Of a DNA stretch of 32,821 nucleotides, positions 15,415 to 24,078 are shown piece after piece. The notes under the pieces were generated by a model. It saw only the letters and a program-made list of their open reading frames with translations. It ran no database searches and was not told where the DNA came from. Source of the DNA: Deinococcus aquiradiocola (lineage in GTDB: Bacteria; Deinococcota; Deinococci; Deinococcales; Deinococcaceae); the NCBI RefSeq assembly GCF_014646915.1, contig NZ_BMOE01000024.1, forward strand, positions 1 to 32,821, written 5' to 3'. Position 1 is the first letter of the stretch. The number at the start of each line of letters is the position of its first letter. Made by a program: the position numbers and the translations under genes.

Positions 15415-17231
15415 GCGAGCACCTCTTCCTGAACTTCACGGCCTGCCGTGAGCAGGCGGCTGTACTCGCTGCGCGGGTCGCGGGCGAGCGCGGCGCGCGA
15501 CCCGTACTCCAGCACGCGGCCCGCGCCGAGCACCAGGATGTCGTGCGCGCGGGCGACGGTGTCGAGCCGGTGCGCGATCACGATGGCGGTGCGGCCCTGC
15601 AGCAGGCGGCCCATCGCGGCGGTGAGGCGGCCCTCGGTGGCCGGGTCGAGGCGGGAGCTGGGTTCGTCCAGCACGATCAGGCCGGGGTCCTGCAGCATCA
15701 CGCGCGCGAAGGCGAGCAGCTGCGATTCCCCGGCGGACAGGCTCCCGACGGGCAGCTGGCTGTGCAGGCCGTCGTCCAGGCTGTCCAGCCACGGCAGGAG
15801 GCCCACCTCGTCGAGGGCGGCGCGGACGCGGTCGTCAGGCACGCCGGGGTCGAAGAAGGTGAGGTTGTCGCGCACGGACGCCTGGAAGAGCTGCACGTCC
15901 TGCGTGACGACGGCCACGCGGCGGCGCAGGGCGTGCAGGTCGAGGTCGGTGGTGGGCACGCCGTTCAGGCGCACCTGGCCCTGCAGGGGGTCGTACAGGC
16001 GCGACACGAGGCGCGTGAGGCTGGTCTTGCCGCTGCCGGTCCGGCCGAGCAGGCCGACGGTGTGTCCGGGCTGCAGGGTGAAGCTCAGGTCGCGCAGCAC
16101 GAGGTGCGCGTCCGGGTCCGGCCCGTCGGTGTCTTCGGGCGTCTCGTACCCGAAGGAGACGTGGTCGAAGGTCAGTTCGAGCGCGCCGCCCGGAAGGGTC
16201 TGCGTGCCCTGCTGCAGGTGGCTGTGCAGGTTGAGGAGTTCGCCGACGCGGATGAGGCTCGCGCCGGCCTTCTGCAGGTCCTGCAGCTGCTGCGTGAGCT
16301 GGTCGATGGGTTCCTCCACGAGACTCATGTACTGGTACAGCAGGAAGGCCGTGCCGATGCTCACGACGCCCGCCGTGTACAGGCCGACGGCGGCCGCGAT
16401 GACGCCCACGTACCCGACCGAGAACAGCAGCATCGAGAGCTGCCACACGGCGCTGCGCTTGATCCACGCCTGGTACGCCTTCCAGAAGTACGTGCGCTGC
16501 ACGCCGAGGAAGCGCGTGAGGGTGTACGGGCCGCCGCCGAGGGCGCGCACGTCGTCGAGGCCGGTGAGGCGTTCCTCCACGAAGCCGAAGAGGCGCGCGC
16601 TCGCCTCGCGTTCCTGGCGGGTGGGTTCCACGCCGATCTGCCGGACGCGGTTCATGGCGTACAGGGTGATGCCCGCGAAGCTCGTGACGAACAGACCGAG
16701 CCACCACTCCTCGCGCCAGAACATCACGAGCGCGCCGAGCAGCAGCAGGCCCGCCCCGAACACGCGGACCGCGAACTGCGAGAAGAAGTTCGAGAGGGCG
16801 GTCACGTCGCCGTCCACGCGTTCGATGAGTTCGCCGGGCGTGCGTTCCTTGTGGAAGCTCATGTCGAGGTTCAGGAGGTGCGTGGTGAGGTCGAGGCGCA
16901 GGCGGTTGGTGGCGGCCCAGCCGACGTCCGCGCCGATATACGTGGCCCCGGCGGACAGGAGCTGCACGCCGACCGCGATGCCGATGTACGTGAGGGCGAG
17001 GCGGGTGAGGGTGGAGAGGCTGCCGCGCTGCTGGGCGGTGTCGAGGAAGGTGGCGAGCAGCTGCGGGAGGTACAGGCTCAGGCCGATGCTGGAGAGGAGC
17101 AGCACGGCGAGCAGCAGCACGCGCGGCCAGAGCGGGCCGAGGTAGCGGCCGAGCACGGCGAGGGCGGCGCCGCTCGACGATGGGGGGGTCGAGGGCGGGC
17201 GCGGCGGGCGGGTGTGGGCGGGCAGGGTCAT
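15411..17231 (-). CDS. ABC exporter half, catalytic Walker B (heterodimer subunit B)
   Basis: A 606-residue ABC exporter half, first of the pair in the transcript. Six membrane helices fall within about 35-320 and the ATPase domain follows. Walker A is GRTGSGKTS (around 395-403), Walker B is LIVLDEPSSRLD with the catalytic Glu intact, and the H-loop is VIAHRLD. Its signature motif is atypical, LSAGESQ instead of LSGGQ. In a heterodimer this atypical signature would face the degenerate Walker B of the partner, leaving one competent and one weak ATP site. ATG 17231 has TAGCCT 6 nt upstream, so a leaderless start is possible. Confidence 0.9.
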   Translation of the reverse strand: MTLPAHTRPPRPPSTPPSSSGAALAVLGRYLGPLWPRVLLLAVLLLSSIGLSLYLPQLLATFLDTAQQRGSLSTLTRLALTYIGIAVGVQLLSAGATYIGADVGWAATNRLRLDLTTHLLNLDMSFHKERTPGELIERVDGDVTALSNFFSQFAVRVFGAGLLLLGALVMFWREEWWLGLFVTSFAGITLYAMNRVRQIGVEPTRQEREASARLFGFVEERLTGLDDVRALGGGPYTLTRFLGVQRTYFWKAYQAWIKRSAVWQLSMLLFSVGYVGVIAAAVGLYTAGVVSIGTAFLLYQYMSLVEEPIDQLTQQLQDLQKAGASLIRVGELLNLHSHLQQGTQTLPGGALELTFDHVSFGYETPEDTDGPDPDAHLVLRDLSFTLQPGHTVGLLGRTGSGKTSLTRLVSRLYDPLQGQVRLNGVPTTDLDLHALRRRVAVVTQDVQLFQASVRDNLTFFDPGVPDDRVRAALDEVGLLPWLDSLDDGLHSQLPVGSLSAGESQLLAFARVMLQDPGLIVLDEPSSRLDPATEGRLTAAMGRLLQGRTAIVIAHRLDTVARAHDILVLGAGRVLEYGSRAALARDPRSEYSRLLTAGREVQEEVLA

Positions 17232-17322
17232 GTGTTCAGGCTAGGTGATTGTGGCGGGGTGGGCATCGGCCATGTGGCGGAGGGAGCGGCGGGTGCCGGG
17301 TCGGGCGGGCCTTCATGAAGGG

Positions 17323-17565
17323 TCAGCGGGTGCGGCTCAGGCCGGTCAGGAGCGGGACGAGGGCGGTGAGGACGGCGACGAGTCCGGCGGTGTCGTGGCC
17401 GCTGCGGGCGAGCAGGAAGGTGAGGACCATGCCGGTCAGGGCGACGAGAGCGGACAGGACGTGCAGCAGGGTACGGGTGAGGCGGGGGCGGGGCGTGCGG
17501 CGCGGCCCGGGGTGAGGGGGTGTAGGGCGAGACGGGCCTGGGGTGGGGGGGACGGGTCTGGTCAT
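17323..17565 (-). CDS. Small two-helix membrane protein
   Basis: Encodes 80 residues: a proline/arginine-rich cytoplasmic N-terminus (about 1-30) and two hydrophobic helices, one around LLHVLSALVALTGMVLTFLL and one around AGLVAVLTALVPLLTGL, separated by RSGHD. GGGAGG lies 8 nt upstream of ATG 17565, which picks this frame over overlapping GC-rich frames. It is on the same strand as the ABC exporter, 91 bp upstream of it, and may be co-transcribed from the AT-rich promoter near 17710. I do not recognise the family. Confidence 0.6.
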   Translation of the reverse strand: MTRPVPPTPGPSRPTPPHPGPRRTPRPRLTRTLLHVLSALVALTGMVLTFLLARSGHDTAGLVAVLTALVPLLTGLSRTR

Positions 17566-17696
17566 CGTTCACCCTCCCGCCGGTGGGCGGGACGTTGCTG
17601 GGGGCGTGGGGTGGGCGCGGACGTGGCTGGACCGGCGCAGGAGGAGGTGCGGCCCCGGGTGGGGCCGGTCTGCGGGCGGGCCGGGAGCGGCCCTCG

Positions 17697-17756
17697 ATTG
17701 AGTATTACGAGTATAGCAGAATATGAAACGCTATATTCATACACCGAAGAATTCGT
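17697..17756 (-). promoter_or_regulatory. AT-rich island with extended -10 promoter
   Basis: An abrupt AT-rich stretch in GC-rich surroundings. On the minus strand TGCTATACT (hexamer at 17710-17715) is an extended -10, suited to drive the small membrane protein and perhaps the exporter. TATAGC/GCTATA and GAATAT/ATATTC inverted repeats overlap it and could be an operator. It spans the 3' end of the phosphatase-superfamily gene. Confidence 0.45.
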
Positions 17757-18585
17757 GAAGCCGCTGCCCGCCGTCCAGCACCGACCTCGCCCCCATCGTC
17801 ACCAGCCCGCCCGTCCCCGCCACCGCGAACGGCACGCGCGCCACCGTGTGCGCCTTCACGCCCAGATCCTCGAAATTCCCGTGATCGCTGCTCAGCACCA
17901 CCGCCGCCCCACCCTCCAGCAACCCCGCCAGCAGCGCGTCCAGCCGCTCCAGGTACGCCACCGCCGCCCCCCACAACCCCACGGGCGGCACCTCGCGCCC
18001 CAGGTGCCCCAGCACGTCCCCGAACCACGCGTCGAACATCAGGAGGTCATACCCCCGCACGCCCGCCACCGCCCGCCCACGCGCACGCCAGTCGGCCAGC
18101 GTGTCCTGCGCCGCCCACGGCTCCGCGTACCCCAGCCCCAGCGTCGGGGACAGCAGCGGCAGGCCCGGCGGGTTCAGCGGCAGGCCCGCCGCCAGCACGC
18201 TGTACGGAAAGCACCCGTGCCGCGCCCGCCGGGCCTGCGCCTCGAAATACCCCGGCGGGTACACGTTCAGGAGCGCCGCCCGCCCACCCGCCGCCACCAG
18301 CCGCACCGGCAACGCCCGCGCGTCCAGCAGGCGACGCAGCGTCGGCCCCGGCTGCGGCCCGAAATGCTCCCCCATCAGCGCGACCGCGTCCACGCCCGTC
18401 AGCCACACCGCCTGCCCCGTCGCGCTCTGCGGCAGGCCCGGCACGCCCAGCGTCGCGTCCAGCGCCGCGCCCGCCTCCACGAACGGGCGCAGGGTGGGCA
18501 GGTGCGCCTCCCAGGCACTGCCCGGCGGCGCGTCCTGCGGGTGGCCCACCCCGTCCAGCGCCAGCCAGATCAGGGGCCTCGTCAT
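17737..18585 (-). CDS. Alkaline-phosphatase-superfamily metalloenzyme (phosphoglyceromutase-like)
   Basis: A 282-residue protein with the metal-binding skeleton of the alkaline phosphatase/iPGM superfamily: LALDGVG with D11, a probable nucleophile S54 in [19 protein letters not shown] with the Asp/His pair, and [10 protein letters not shown] with a further Asp-His. It is much shorter than cofactor-independent phosphoglycerate mutase (~510 residues) and lacks that enzyme's inserted domain, so it is more likely a phosphatase, phosphopentomutase or nucleotide-processing relative. The substrate is unknown. ATG 18585 has TAGACT 6 nt upstream, a leaderless arrangement. The C-terminus runs into an unusually AT-rich patch. 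Confidence 0.75.
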   Translation of the reverse strand: MTRPLIWLALDGVGHPQDAPPGSAWEAHLPTLRPFVEAGAALDATLGVPGLPQSATGQAVWLTGVDAVALMGEHFGPQPGPTLRRLLDARALPVRLVAAGGRAALLNVYPPGYFEAQARRARHGCFPYSVLAAGLPLNPPGLPLLSPTLGLGYAEPWAAQDTLADWRARGRAVAGVRGYDLLMFDAWFGDVLGHLGREVPPVGLWGAAVAYLERLDALLAGLLEGGAAVVLSSDHGNFEDLGVKAHTVARVPFAVAGTGGLVTMGARSVLDGGQRLHEFFGV

Positions 18586-18591
18586 GCCCGC

Positions 18592-18597
18592 AGTCTA
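18592..18597 (-). promoter_or_regulatory. -10 element for leaderless phosphatase-superfamily mRNA
   Basis: TAGACT lies 6 nt before the ATG at 18583-18585 on the minus strand, with no SD in between. Confidence 0.45.
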
Positions 18598-18682
18598 GAG
18601 CGCCTGCCCTGCACAACCGTGCGGCCCGCCGCTGTTCCCGCCCGGCACGCACAGGCCGGGCGTCTGATGCGTGCTGGCGCCC

Positions 18683-18716
18683 TCTTCGCTCAGCTGAACT
18701 CCAGGAGGTCAGCTCA
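18683..18716 (-). repeat. Degenerate third copy of the stop-codon hairpin repeat
   Basis: On the minus strand this reads TTGAGCTGACCTCCTGGAG and continues through TTCAGCTGAGCGAAG, matching the hairpin half of the 13361-13487 element with a few changes. The 21-nt hairpin core is 18693-18713. It lies about 9 bp past the stop of the 60-residue membrane protein gene, in the same orientation relative to the gene as the other two copies. Confidence 0.7.
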
Positions 18717-18724
18717 ATGTGGTC

Positions 18725-18907
18725 TCAGTCCTGCGCTTTGCTCCAGTTCCAGGCGCGCCAGCTGTCGATGCCGAACCACACGGTCAGCACGGCGGGGAGC
18801 AGCAGCCAGGCGGTGCCGTTCATGCCCAGCCACACCGTCAGGATCAGGCAGGCCACGGCCGCCAGCAGGCTGAAGATGAACACGTTCCGGGCGGGCATAC
18901 GGCGCAT
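18725..18907 (-). CDS. Small two-helix membrane protein (60 residues)
   Basis: Encodes 60 residues with two hydrophobic segments (VFIFSLLAAVACLILTVWLG and AWLLLPAVLTVWFGID) and a short polar C-terminus ending WSKAQD. The basic MRRMPARN start suggests a cytoplasmic N-terminus. I do not recognise the family. It is supported as a gene by TAAGCT 6 nt before the ATG (leaderless type), by the membrane pattern, and by a hairpin repeat just after its stop that resembles those after two other genes in the window. It is divergent from the carotenoid operon. Confidence 0.6.
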   Translation of the reverse strand: MRRMPARNVFIFSLLAAVACLILTVWLGMNGTAWLLLPAVLTVWFGIDSWRAWNWSKAQD

Positions 18908-19015
18908 GAGAAGAGCTTACAGAAAACGGTCTTTCTGAGATCTGACTTTTTTCCTTGACAGCTTGGTGTTCAGGGCCTCATGAACGCCGGGAGGCCAGCA
19001 GGAGGGCGTGATGCC

Positions 19016-19069
19016 CTGCGGGCGGGGGTCTGTCGCCGTTGACCTGCGGGCGGGGGTCTGTCGCCGTTG
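19016..19069 (+). repeat. 26-bp direct repeat upstream of crtO
   Basis: Two perfect copies of a 26-bp unit (19016-19041 and 19044-19069), beginning CTGCGGGCGGGGG and ending TCTGTCGCCGTTG, separated by 2 bp (period 28). They end about 70 bp before the crtO start, inside the probable promoter region of the carotenoid operon. TACAGT at about 19098 could be the -10. Confidence 0.85.
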
Positions 19070-19138
19070 TGACGAATCCCGGCGCGCCGCAGCCGCTACA
19101 GTCAGGGCAGGGAGTCCCACCCCTGAGGAGCCAATGCC

Positions 19139-20674
19139 TTGCCAGACTTTGACGTGATCGTGATGGGTGCCGGGCACAACGCGCTCGTGACTGCCGCCTA
19201 TGCCGCCCAGGCGGGCCTGAAGGTCGGCGTGTTCGAACGCCGTCACCTCGTGGGCGGCGCCGTCAGCACCGAGGAACTCGTGCCGGGGTACCGCTTCGAT
19301 TACGGCGGGAGCGCGCACATCCTGATCCGCATGACGCCCGTCGTGCAGGAACTCGAACTCGGACGCTACGGCCTGCACTACCTGGAGGTGGACCCCATGT
19401 TCCACGCCAGCGACGGCGAGGACCCGTGGTTCGTGCACCGGGACGCGGAACGCACCATTCACGAACTGAACGAGAAGTTCCCCGGTCAGGGCGACGCGTA
19501 CCGCCGGTTCCTGAACGACTGGACGCCGTTCGCGGATTCGGTCGCGGACCTCTTCAACAGCGCGCCCGGTCCGCTCGACATGGGCCGTATGATCTTCCGC
19601 AGCAAGGGCGAGATGGGGATGCAGGATCAGCTGTCGCGCATCCTGCGGCCCTACGGCGACGTGGCCCGCGAGTACTTCAGCGACGAGCGGGTGCGTGCGC
19701 CGCTCACGTGGATGGCCGCGCAGAGCGGCCCGCCGCCCACCGATCCGCTCAGCGCGCCGTTCCTGCTGTGGCACCCGCTGTACCACCGGGGCGGCGTGGC
19801 GAGACCCAAGGGCGGCAGTGGCGGGCTCACGCGGGCGCTCGCGCGGGTGGTGGAGGCGCACGGCGGGCAGATCTTCACGGGCGCGGGCGTGAAAAGCATC
19901 CTGCTGGAGAGCGGGCGGGCCGCCGGGGTCGAACTGGACAGCGGCGAGCGGTACACGGCGCGCGCCGTGGTGTCCGGCACGCACGTCCTCGCGACGGTGG
20001 CGGCCCTGCCGGACGAGGTCGTGCCGGACGCCGCGAAACGCGTGCGGGTCGGGAACGGATTCGGAATGGTGCTGCGCCTCGCGCTGAAGGGCAAGGTCAA
20101 GTACCGCAACCACACGGAACCGGACAGCCGCGTGGGCCTGGGCCTGCTCATCCGGAACGAGCAGCAGCTCATGAAGGGCTACGGGGAGTACCTGGCGGGC
20201 GAGCCGACCACCGACCCGCCCCTGATCGCCATGAGTTTCTCGGCGGTGGACGACTCGCTCGCCCCGCCGGACGGGGAGGTGCTGTGGCTGTGGGCGCAGT
20301 ACTACCCGTACGAACTGAGCCGCGGCGACTGGAAGACGCGCAGCGGCGAGGCGCGCGAGAACATCCTGCGGGCCTTCGAGCACTACGCGCCCGGCACGCG
20401 CGAGCAGATCGTGGGCGAACTCGTGCAGACGCCGCTGTGGCTGGAGCAGAACCTCGGCCTGTACCGCGGGAACGTCATGCACCTGGAAATGAGCTTCGAT
20501 CAGATGTTCAGCTTCCGGCCGTTCATGGCGGCCAGCCAGTACCGCTGGCCGGGCGTGCCGGGCCTGTACATCACGGGCGCGAGCACCCACCCGGGCGGCG
20601 GCATCATGGGCGCGTCGGGGCGCAGTGCGGCGCGCGTCCTGATCCGCGACCTGACCCGGAGAGGCTGGAAGTGA
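19139..20674 (+). CDS. crtO: Carotene 4-ketolase CrtO
   Basis: A 511-residue FAD enzyme of the CrtI/CrtO family. The dinucleotide motif is [11 protein letters not shown] (G10, G12, N14); the GHN variant is typical of CrtO, and the length equals that of D. radiodurans CrtO as I recall it. The C-terminal FAD segment is [20 protein letters not shown]. CrtO adds the 4-keto group to the beta-ring of gamma-carotene derivatives on the way to deinoxanthin. The frame begins at TTG 19139, 8 nt after GAGGAG; an out-of-frame ATG at 19134 opens a 7-codon ORF overlapping the start. It is first in the carotenoid operon, with 52 bp to the next gene. Confidence 0.9.
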   Translation: MPDFDVIVMGAGHNALVTAAYAAQAGLKVGVFERRHLVGGAVSTEELVPGYRFDYGGSAHILIRMTPVVQELELGRYGLHYLEVDPMFHASDGEDPWFVHRDAERTIHELNEKFPGQGDAYRRFLNDWTPFADSVADLFNSAPGPLDMGRMIFRSKGEMGMQDQLSRILRPYGDVAREYFSDERVRAPLTWMAAQSGPPPTDPLSAPFLLWHPLYHRGGVARPKGGSGGLTRALARVVEAHGGQIFTGAGVKSILLESGRAAGVELDSGERYTARAVVSGTHVLATVAALPDEVVPDAAKRVRVGNGFGMVLRLALKGKVKYRNHTEPDSRVGLGLLIRNEQQLMKGYGEYLAGEPTTDPPLIAMSFSAVDDSLAPPDGEVLWLWAQYYPYELSRGDWKTRSGEARENILRAFEHYAPGTREQIVGELVQTPLWLEQNLGLYRGNVMHLEMSFDQMFSFRPFMAASQYRWPGVPGLYITGASTHPGGGIMGASGRSAARVLIRDLTRRGWK

Positions 20675-20726
20675 ACGGCCAGGCGGGCAGCGCGGAACAA
20701 GCGGGCGGGCAGGCCGGGAGGGCAGC

Positions 20727-22256
20727 GTGACGTACCTGCAGTACCACCTGGTGTTCATCGTGCCGGTGCTGCTGGCGCTGGCCCTCGTCACGTGGCGCGA
20801 GACGCGCGGCGGCCGCAGCCTGGCGGGCGCGTTCCGGGAGGGCCGCTGGGCGTGGCGGACCTTCGCGCTGTTCCCGCTCATTCCGCTGATCTACACCACG
20901 CCCTGGGACAACTACCTGGTGTTCCGGGGCGTGTGGACGTACCCGCCCGAACGGGTTCTCGGGCGGATCGGGTACGTGCCGTACGAGGAGTACGCGTTCT
21001 TCGCGCTGCAGACGCTCATCACGAGCCTGTGGCTGTTCTTCTGGCTGCGGCGCAGCGGGCGCACGCAGGAGGAAGCGGCGCGCGTGTCGCCGCGTCCCGC
21101 CGTGACGCGTGCGGGGCAGGCGGTCCTGTGGCTGGCGGTGGCCTTCGTGGGCGTGCTGATGCTGCGTTCGCCGTCCACCTTCTACCTGGGATTGATCCTG
21201 TCGTGGGCCTGCCCGGTCCTGAGTGGCCTGTCGGCGTTCGGGGGGGACCTCGTGTTCGGTCGGCCGCGCGTGTACCTGCTGGCGGTGCTGCCGCCCACCC
21301 TGTACCTGTGGGCCACGGACCTGTACGCCATCCATGACGGCATCTGGGGCATCTCGGGGACGTTCACGCTCGGCTGGAATCTCTTCTCGGTGCTGCCCGT
21401 CGAGGAGATGGTGTTCTTCCTGATCACGAACCTGCTGGTGGTGACGGGCACGCTGTCGTTCCTGCATCCGGTGGCGCTGCAGCGCGTGAACCGGCTGGTG
21501 GCGCTGCTGCGGACGGGCCGCGTGCGGCCCTGGATGGTGCTCACGGCCCTGTACGCCCTGTCGAAGATCCCGGTGCCGCTGTGGCCCGCCGGGTTCCCGC
21601 TGCTCGGCACGCTCGGCACGGTCCTGCTGTTCCTGGCGGGCCTGAGTTACGCGTGGGAGCAGGTGGGGGTGCGCGCGGCACTGCCGGCGCTGCTGGCATT
21701 CGGGGTGGGGCTGGGCGTCGAGGTGCTGGGCAGCCGGACGGGCTTCCCGTTCGGGCTGTACAGCTACGCGGGCGCGCCGGGACCGCTGCTGCTGGGCGTG
21801 CCGCTGCTCGTGCCGCTCGGGTGGTTCGCGATGACGCTGTCGGCGGCGGTGCTGGCGCGCGGGCGGGCGTGGCTGGCGGGCCTGCTGCTCGTCGCGTGGG
21901 ACGTAGGGCTGGAGCCGCTCATGACTTCGCGCGGCTTCTGGAGCTGGCAGGACCCGGCGGGCCTGTGGGCGGGCGCGCCGCTGCAGAACTTCCTGGCGTG
22001 GTTCGTGGTGGGCGCGGCCCTGACCTTCGCGTTCCGGGAGCTGGCGCCTCGCCTGTTCACGCCGCCCTCCCCTCCCCTGCCGAGCTTCGCGGCCGCGTAC
22101 CTGCTGGAGACGGTGTTCCTGCCGGGCGGGCTGCTGCTGCTGGGGGCCGGGTGGGGCGCGTGCCTGCTGACGCTGGCGTGCATGGGCGCCGCGGCGCTGC
22201 TGGCCCTGTGGCCCACACCGGGGAGGCGGGCGTGGCCCTCGTCCCGGCAGGCGTAG
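20727..22256 (+). CDS. cruF: Lycopene cyclase (CrtYcd-type) - CruF hydratase fusion
   Basis: A 509-residue membrane protein with two fused enzymes. Residues 1-250 carry two halves of the heterodimer-type lycopene cyclase: [10 protein letters not shown] (56-65) with PYEEYAFF (85-92), then [12 protein letters not shown] with LPVEEMVFF (223-231). Residues 270-460 match the CruF/DUF422 carotenoid 1',2'-hydratase: GFPFGLYSY (339-347), [10 protein letters not shown] (357-366) and [15 protein letters not shown] (391-405). One polypeptide could thus close one end of lycopene and hydrate the other, the pattern needed for monocyclic deinoxanthin. GTG 20727 follows a GGGAGG. Its 3' end overlaps the acyltransferase by 25 bp. 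Activity of the cyclase half is inferred from motifs. Confidence 0.85.
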   Translation: MTYLQYHLVFIVPVLLALALVTWRETRGGRSLAGAFREGRWAWRTFALFPLIPLIYTTPWDNYLVFRGVWTYPPERVLGRIGYVPYEEYAFFALQTLITSLWLFFWLRRSGRTQEEAARVSPRPAVTRAGQAVLWLAVAFVGVLMLRSPSTFYLGLILSWACPVLSGLSAFGGDLVFGRPRVYLLAVLPPTLYLWATDLYAIHDGIWGISGTFTLGWNLFSVLPVEEMVFFLITNLLVVTGTLSFLHPVALQRVNRLVALLRTGRVRPWMVLTALYALSKIPVPLWPAGFPLLGTLGTVLLFLAGLSYAWEQVGVRAALPALLAFGVGLGVEVLGSRTGFPFGLYSYAGAPGPLLLGVPLLVPLGWFAMTLSAAVLARGRAWLAGLLLVAWDVGLEPLMTSRGFWSWQDPAGLWAGAPLQNFLAWFVVGAALTFAFRELAPRLFTPPSPPLPSFAAAYLLETVFLPGGLLLLGAGWGACLLTLACMGAAALLALWPTPGRRAWPSSRQA

Positions 22257-22909
22257 ATCCGCTCGTCACGTGGGGCCTGGAGCGCATGGTGCGCCGCAGC
22301 GTCCACGCGGGCCTGCGGGGCGTGTGGGTGTACGGGCCGGTCCCGGCGGGCGCGGCGGTCCTCGCGCCGACGCATCACAGCTGGTGGGACGGGTACGTGC
22401 TGTTTGACGTGAGCCGCGCGTTCTCGCAGCGGTACGCGGTCCTGATGACGGCGCGGCAGCTGGACGCGTTCGCGTTCCTGCGGCGGCTGGGGGCCGTGCC
22501 GGACGTGCGGCCCAGGGCGGCGCTGCGGGCCGCGCAGGAGGGCGCGTGGGTGGTGGTGTTCCCGGAGGGGGCGCTGCGTCCGGCGGGGCCGCCGGGGCCG
22601 CTGCAGGCGGGGGCGGGGTGGCTGGCGCGCACGGCGGGCGTGCCGCTCGTGCCGGTCGCGCTGCGGGTGGTGCTGCGCGGTCAGCAGCAGCCGGAAGCGT
22701 ACCTGCGCTTCGGGTCGCCGGTGGACGCGGCTGGACTCGCGGCGGCCCTCGCGCAGGAGCTCGCGCGGCTGGACCGTGATCTGCTCGGCAGCGACCCGGA
22801 GGAACCGCTCGCCGGGTACCTGCGCGTGTCGGGCGGGACCGGCAGTCAGCACGAGCGGCTCGCGCGGGCGGGCGCGCTGCTGTCGCGCGTGACGGGAGAC
22901 GCCCGGTGA
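22232..22909 (+). CDS. PlsC-like 1-acyltransferase in carotenoid operon
   Basis: A 225-residue glycerophosphate-acyltransferase-fold protein. Motif I is HHSWWD (H-x4-D) and motif III is FPEGALRP, the two hallmark blocks; [10 protein letters not shown] is the later block. The family moves acyl chains from acyl-ACP or acyl-CoA to a hydroxyl. GTG 22232, preceded by GGGGAGG, is the likely start and lies inside cruF; the stop overlaps the GTG of the glycosyltransferase. Lysophospholipid acylation is the default role, but placement between CruF and a glycosyltransferase resembles carotenoid glucoside acyltransferases (CruD, staphylococcal CrtO), so acylation of a sugar on the carotenoid is a plausible inference. 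Confidence 0.8.
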   Translation: MALVPAGVDPLVTWGLERMVRRSVHAGLRGVWVYGPVPAGAAVLAPTHHSWWDGYVLFDVSRAFSQRYAVLMTARQLDAFAFLRRLGAVPDVRPRAALRAAQEGAWVVVFPEGALRPAGPPGPLQAGAGWLARTAGVPLVPVALRVVLRGQQQPEAYLRFGSPVDAAGLAAALAQELARLDRDLLGSDPEEPLAGYLRVSGGTGSQHERLARAGALLSRVTGDAR

Positions 22910-24078
22910 GGACGGGCCGGGTGGGCGGGGCGCTGCGCCGCGCGTACCCCACGGCGGCCCTCGGCTTCCTGCTGTACAAGCTGGGGACGCTGGCCGTGAA
23001 CGCCCTGACCTTCCCGGTCCTGCGTGCCCGCCCGCGCATCGCGGCCGGGCCGCGCGTCAGCATCCTGGTGCCCGCCCGCAACGAGGCGCTCAACCTGCCG
23101 CACACCCTGCCGCGCCTGCTGCGGCAGGGCGCGGCCGAAGTGATCGTGCTGGACGACCGCTCCTCGGACGGCACCGGCCCGGTCGCGGCGGCCCTGACAC
23201 TGGGCGTGCCGGGCGCGCGCGTGATTCCCGGCACGCCCAGACCGGCGGGCTGGCACGGCAAGCCGTGGGCGTGCCTGCAGCTCGCCCGGGCGGCGCTCGG
23301 CGACGTGCTGATCTTCACGGACGCCGACGTGTGCTGGGAGGACGGCACCCTGAACGCGCTGCTGCACGCACTGGAGGACAGCGGCGCGGACCTGCTCACG
23401 GTGTGGCCGCGCCAGCAGACGCGGACGCCCGGCGAGCGCCTGCTCGCGCCGCTGGTGGACGACGTGCTGCTCAGCATTCTGCCCGCGCCGCTCATCCGGC
23501 TGCCGTTCGCCAGCATGAGCGCCGGGAACGGGCAGCTGATGGCGTTCCGGGCGGGCACGTACCGGCGGGTGGGCGGGCACGCCCTCGTGCGGGACGAGGT
23601 GCTGGAGGACGTGCGCTTCGCGGCGCGGCTCAAGGCGCGGGGCGGGCGGGTCGCGGTCGCGCTGGGCGGCGACCTGATGAGCGTCCGCATGTACCGCAGT
23701 TACGCCGGGCCGGGCGGCGCGGTGGAGGGCTTCGCGAAGAGCCTGCACGAGGCGCACGGCGGTTCGCGGGCCGTGATGCTGCTCTCGTGGGCGTGGCATC
23801 TGGCGGTGTACACCCTGCCGTGGTGGCCCGGCTGGACGGCGGGGCGGGGCGGCGCGGCCCGCGTCCGGACGGCCGTGCTGGGCCTGGGCCTGCTGGAGCG
23901 GCTGCTCGTGAACGTCCGCACCGGGCGCACGACGCGCGCGGACCTGCTGGAGGTGCTGCTCACGCCGCTCACGCCACTCGCGGCGCTGCCGGTGTACCTG
24001 CTGGCCCTGCGCGGCACGTACCGCTGGAAGGGCCGCGAGTACGTGCGCCGGGGCCGCGGCGCAGGAGGAGACGCATGA
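22906..24078 (+). CDS. GT2 glycosyltransferase in carotenoid operon (CruC/CrtQ-like)
   Basis: A 390-residue family 2 glycosyltransferase. An N-terminal helix precedes [15 protein letters not shown]; the nucleotide-sugar site has DDRSSDG (83-89) and the DxD triad TDAD (138-141); the acceptor-side motif is LEDVRFA. C-terminal hydrophobic helices suggest a membrane-bound enzyme. The [13 protein letters not shown] block is typical of the CrtQ/CruC-like subgroup that glycosylates carotenoids. Translation starts at GTG 22906 in a 4-nt GTGA overlap and ends in an ATGA overlap with the desaturase gene. The likely acceptor is the 1'-hydroxyl made by CruF, which is inference from the operon. Confidence 0.8.
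   Translation: MRTGRVGGALRRAYPTAALGFLLYKLGTLAVNALTFPVLRARPRIAAGPRVSILVPARNEALNLPHTLPRLLRQGAAEVIVLDDRSSDGTGPVAAALTLGVPGARVIPGTPRPAGWHGKPWACLQLARAALGDVLIFTDADVCWEDGTLNALLHALEDSGADLLTVWPRQQTRTPGERLLAPLVDDVLLSILPAPLIRLPFASMSAGNGQLMAFRAGTYRRVGGHALVRDEVLEDVRFAARLKARGGRVAVALGGDLMSVRMYRSYAGPGGAVEGFAKSLHEAHGGSRAVMLLSWAWHLAVYTLPWWPGWTAGRGGAARVRTAVLGLGLLERLLVNVRTGRTTRADLLEVLLTPLTPLAALPVYLLALRGTYRWKGREYVRRGRGAGGDA

Noticed and set aside
15543..17318. 591-codon plus-strand frame opposite ABC subunit B
   Set aside because: It is an antisense shadow. The minus strand has all ABC motifs.
17228..17572. 114-codon minus-strand frame overlapping the 80-residue membrane protein
   Set aside because: It is almost entirely Pro/Arg/His without structure. 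The alternative frame has an SD and two membrane helices.
19016..19069. CRISPR array
   Set aside because: There are only two repeat units, with a 2-bp gap instead of spacers, and no cas genes.
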